A stretch of DNA of 6,173 bases from CAZLGC01 sp964559275 (lineage in GTDB: Bacteria > Patescibacteriota > CALEFQ01), in NCBI GenBank assembly GCA_964559275.1, contig CAZLGC010000051.1:1-6173 (forward strand). Reading direction: 5' to 3'. A model generated the notes under the pieces. That model made no database searches and was not told the origin of the DNA. It saw only the letters and a program-made list of their open reading frames with translations. The translations under genes and the position numbers were made by a program. Below are positions 3,888 through 6,173 of the stretch, one piece after another; positions within the stretch are counted from its first letter, which is position 1; each line of letters begins with the position of its first letter.

Positions 3888-5477
3888 ATGGCAAGAAGAA
3901 GTAGAAAATCAAAAGACAACAAGAAAGAGCTTTCTTTTGAGAAGGAGCTCTGGCAAGCTGCTGATAAACTGCGCGGTAGTATTGACAGTTCCGAGTATAA
4001 GCATATCGTTTTGGGTTTCATTTTCCTGAAATATATTTCGGATGCATTTGAAAGTCGTCGTGCTCATCTGAAAACGCTGATGAGCGATAAGTCTAATGCT
4101 GAGTTTTATGTACCGGACGAAAAGATCCGTAAAGAGCTCTTAGATCAAAAAGACCAATATAAAATGGAAGGGATTTTTTATGTTCCGAAGAAAGCTCGTT
4201 GGTCGTATTTAGAAGATCATGCCAGTCAGTCAAACATCGGGGAGTTGATAGATGCGGCGATGGAGGCGATCGAAAATGAAAATCCCAGGGATTTAAAAAA
4301 TGTTTTGCCAAAGATCTATACAAAAGTAGAATTTGAGCCTCAGATCCTATCTGAATTAATAAGCCTTTTCTCGAAGATTAATTTTGATCATGATATAGAT
4401 AAAGAAAAAGATATTCTTGGACGTGTATACGAGTATTTTTTGGGCCAGTTTGCCCCTGCTGAGGGAGGAAAATCTGGCGAATTCTATACCCCGAGATCTT
4501 TGGTGAAAGTTTTAGTTGAAATTATAGAACCCCTAGAAAATGCGAGGGTTTTTGATCCGGCTTGTGGTAGCGGCGGAATGTTTGTGCAAAGTAATAACTT
4601 TTTGCGGTTACATAACAAGGATACTTCCAAGATTGCCTTTTATGGTCAAGAAAGTAATGCGACTACTTGGCGTCTCTGCAAAATGAATCTAGCCATTCGC
4701 GGTATTCAGGGCCAGATAGAGCATGGTAATTCATATTATGATGACAAATTTTCAGACCTACGAGCCGATTTCGTCTTGGCCAATCCACCTTTTAATGCTG
4801 ATTGGGAACCTAATCGGCTAAGCGAAAAGGACTCTAGGTTGAAATACGGAATGCCTCCAGACAAAAACGCCAATTTCATGTGGATCCAGCACTTCGTTCA
4901 CCATTTAGCTCCAAACGGAATCACCGGATTTGTCATGGCTAATGGTGCCTTGGCTGTAGGGGGAAAAGAAGGCGAGATCCGCAAAAAGATTATCGAAGAT
5001 GATCTAGTTGATATTGTTGTCGCTTGTCCGCCGAAGCTTTTTTATAATGTCGGCCTGCCGGTATCTCTTTGGTTTCTTACTAAAAACAAAAAGAACGATC
5101 GGTTCAAAGATCGTACTGGTAAGACTCTGTTCATTGACGCCCGCGAGTTATTTGAACCTGTTTCTAAGCGCCAGGTGGTTTTTAATAAAGGCCATATCGC
5201 CAAAATCGCTGGCACGGCTCGAGCATATCGTGGGGAAGAAGGGTACGGAAAATACAAAGATATTGCTGGCTACTGCAAGGTGGCGACGAAAGATGAGATT
5301 GCTAAGAATGGTTATGTTCTGACTCCTGGCCGATATGTCGGCGTAGCGGAAGAGGAAGATGACGGAGTGCCGTTTGAGGAGAAGATGGACAAGCTGGAGG
5401 CTAGTCTGAAAGAGGGTTTTAAAAAGGGCGATGATTTACAAAAGCAGATTTTAGATAATCTAAGAAAGTTAAACTAA
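3888..5477 (+). CDS. hsdM: type I restriction-modification DNA methylase subunit M
   Basis: The 529-residue protein is the full length for HsdM. It transfers a methyl group from S-adenosylmethionine to adenine N6, in a complex with the specificity subunit HsdS and, for cleavage, HsdR. Visible parts in order are the helical HsdM N-terminal domain (about 16-165, with the family-typical LWQAADKLRG and YKHIVLGFIFLKYIS), GEFYTPRSLV (197-206), SAM-binding motif I DPACGSGGM (223-231), GQES (253-256) as the next strand, catalytic motif IV NPPF (299-302), and the C-terminal LTPGRYVGV plus an EDDG-containing helical tail (478-529) that contacts HsdS. All key residues are present, so it should be active if HsdS is supplied. 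There is no ATG upstream in frame (a TAA at 3873 blocks extension). The next gene follows after 7 bases. No hsdS or hsdR lies in the window. GC content is near 42% in a sampled line. Confidence 0.97.
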   Translation: MARRSRKSKDNKKELSFEKELWQAADKLRGSIDSSEYKHIVLGFIFLKYISDAFESRRAHLKTLMSDKSNAEFYVPDEKIRKELLDQKDQYKMEGIFYVPKKARWSYLEDHASQSNIGELIDAAMEAIENENPRDLKNVLPKIYTKVEFEPQILSELISLFSKINFDHDIDKEKDILGRVYEYFLGQFAPAEGGKSGEFYTPRSLVKVLVEIIEPLENARVFDPACGSGGMFVQSNNFLRLHNKDTSKIAFYGQESNATTWRLCKMNLAIRGIQGQIEHGNSYYDDKFSDLRADFVLANPPFNADWEPNRLSEKDSRLKYGMPPDKNANFMWIQHFVHHLAPNGITGFVMANGALAVGGKEGEIRKKIIEDDLVDIVVACPPKLFYNVGLPVSLWFLTKNKKNDRFKDRTGKTLFIDARELFEPVSKRQVVFNKGHIAKIAGTARAYRGEEGYGKYKDIAGYCKVATKDEIAKNGYVLTPGRYVGVAEEEDDGVPFEEKMDKLEASLKEGFKKGDDLQKQILDNLRKLN

Positions 5478-5484
5478 AAAATCT

Positions 5485-6096
5485 ATGAGGAGGGAAGAAA
5501 TAAAACAAGCTCTGGATGAGCTTGGTAAAAATAGGGGGAGGAATCTGGTCGTTGTTGATTTTGGAAACGTTGATAAGTGGAAAGAGGGTTTGGGGTGGAA
5601 AATAGATCTTAAGCAATTAGGCAATCTTGTTAAACACTTTGCTTCCGGGAAAAAATTCTTACGCAGATTCTATTATGGATCAGATTATGGTAAGCGAGAG
5701 CAGGACGGTGTGATTACGATGTGGTCGGCTATGGTTCTGAACAAGGCGCGGATGGCAGGCTTTGAAATCATTACCAAACCGGTTAAATATATAGTCAATC
5801 ACGATTACAAAACTGGATATGTAAAGAAGGGTAATTTCGATGTTGAAATGGCAGTCGATATCATCAAGGAGAAGGATAATTACGATACTCTGATTTTGTT
5901 TTCCGGAGATGGTGATTTTGCTTACGTGCTAAAATATATTCACAAGTCGGTAGGTAAAAAAGTTATCGTTTTCGGTGCCCGGGATCATATCGGTAAAGAG
6001 TTAGTGGATGCTAAAAATGAAGGCGTGGTAGCGAAAATTCTATTTGCGGAAGATTTCGAGGACCGGCTCAGTATGGATCATTTTCGACGTAGATAA
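5485..6096 (+). CDS. NYN/LabA-like (PIN-fold) nuclease in the hsd operon
   Basis: The 203-residue protein shows the NYN layout: first strand LVVVDFGNVD (21-30) with acidic D25 and the N28 position; a middle region ending in KKGNFDVEMAVDII (114-127) with D119 and D125; SGDGDF (140-145) with D142 and D144; and a last strand KVIVFGA (159-165). These acidic residues form the metal site of PIN-fold RNases, and all are present. It lacks signal or membrane segments. It starts 7 bases after the hsdM stop, so the two are almost surely co-transcribed. No Shine-Dalgarno precedes the ATG; instead AGGAGG lies at codons 2-3, and no good later start exists. RNase activity is a family-based inference. Placement suggests a restriction-linked RNase, by analogy with PrrC in an hsd locus. 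Confidence 0.88.
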   Translation: MRREEIKQALDELGKNRGRNLVVVDFGNVDKWKEGLGWKIDLKQLGNLVKHFASGKKFLRRFYYGSDYGKREQDGVITMWSAMVLNKARMAGFEIITKPVKYIVNHDYKTGYVKKGNFDVEMAVDIIKEKDNYDTLILFSGDGDFAYVLKYIHKSVGKKVIVFGARDHIGKELVDAKNEGVVAKILFAEDFEDRLSMDHFRRR

Positions 6097-6100
6097 ATCA

Positions 6101-6124
6101 AAAACCCGCCCGGAGGCGAGTGTT
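6101..6124 (+). terminator. weak terminator-like hairpin after the NYN gene
   Basis: ACCCGCC (6104-6110) pairs with GGCGAGT (6115-6121) with one C-A mismatch and loop CGGA. Four A precede it, but only a broken T-run follows (GTTGATC). It may be a degraded or leaky terminator, allowing read-through to whatever follows, plausibly hsdS. Confidence 0.3.
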
Positions 6125-6134
6125 GATCAAAATC

Positions 6135-6155
6135 ATGTAAGCCTAAAGCTTACAT
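6135..6155. other. 8-bp inverted repeat near the right edge
   Basis: ATGTAAGC (6135-6142) and GCTTACAT (6148-6155) form a perfect inverted repeat with a 5-base loop, followed by an alternating AT-rich run (TATATATATTATAC). It could be an operator or part of a promoter for a gene beyond the edge; no coding start is visible in the remaining bases. Confidence 0.5.
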
Positions 6156-6173
6156 ATATATTATACATTTATC

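Overview
The window reads as bacterial chromosomal DNA, most likely a metagenome-assembled or draft scaffold because it carries a 100-N gap. Shine-Dalgarno sites are strong (AAGGAGGT types), promoters are sigma-70-like, intrinsic terminators are plentiful, and one protein has a classic bacterial lipobox. I cannot name the organism. Base composition is mixed: sampled 60-base lines are about 73% GC in the first gene and about 42% GC in hsdM, so the window looks like a patchwork or accessory region.

Layout. (1) Positions 1-100 hold the probable 3' tail of a small cysteine-motif ORF and a terminator. (2) Positions 138-1779 form one transcription unit: promoter, GTG-started DUF488-family gene, then a second gene overlapping it by one base that resembles the dual-OB (DuOB) family, then an intrinsic terminator. 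The end of this unit is interrupted by an assembly gap whose two flanks are the same 55 bases. It is almost certainly an unmerged contig overlap; collapsing it restores a clean gene-plus-terminator. (3) Positions 1780-2185 have no credible gene but are full of hairpins. Two are near-copies that differ by compensatory base changes, one set forms a possible three-way junction, and one resembles an IS200/IS605 right-end palindrome. (4) Positions 2186-2517 encode a 60-residue protein that is essentially a free-standing DnaJ-type zinc domain, with a strong promoter and tandem terminators. (5) A minus-strand lipoprotein with propeller-like repeats (2526-3092) is divergent from a five-helix membrane protein (3273-3734). 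(6) Positions 3823-6096 hold a full-length type I modification methylase, hsdM, followed after 7 bases by a NYN/LabA-like PIN-fold nuclease gene. The window ends before any hsdS or hsdR.

How the genes may work together. HsdM needs HsdS for target recognition and HsdR for cleavage; both should lie to the right. The NYN protein in the same operon is positioned like the RNase effectors embedded in some hsd loci (PrrC is the known precedent), so a restriction-modification locus with a linked RNase is the most interesting reading. The DUF488/DuOB pair is a separate two-gene module that may also act on nucleic acid. That role is inferred from its family and architecture, not shown by the sequence.
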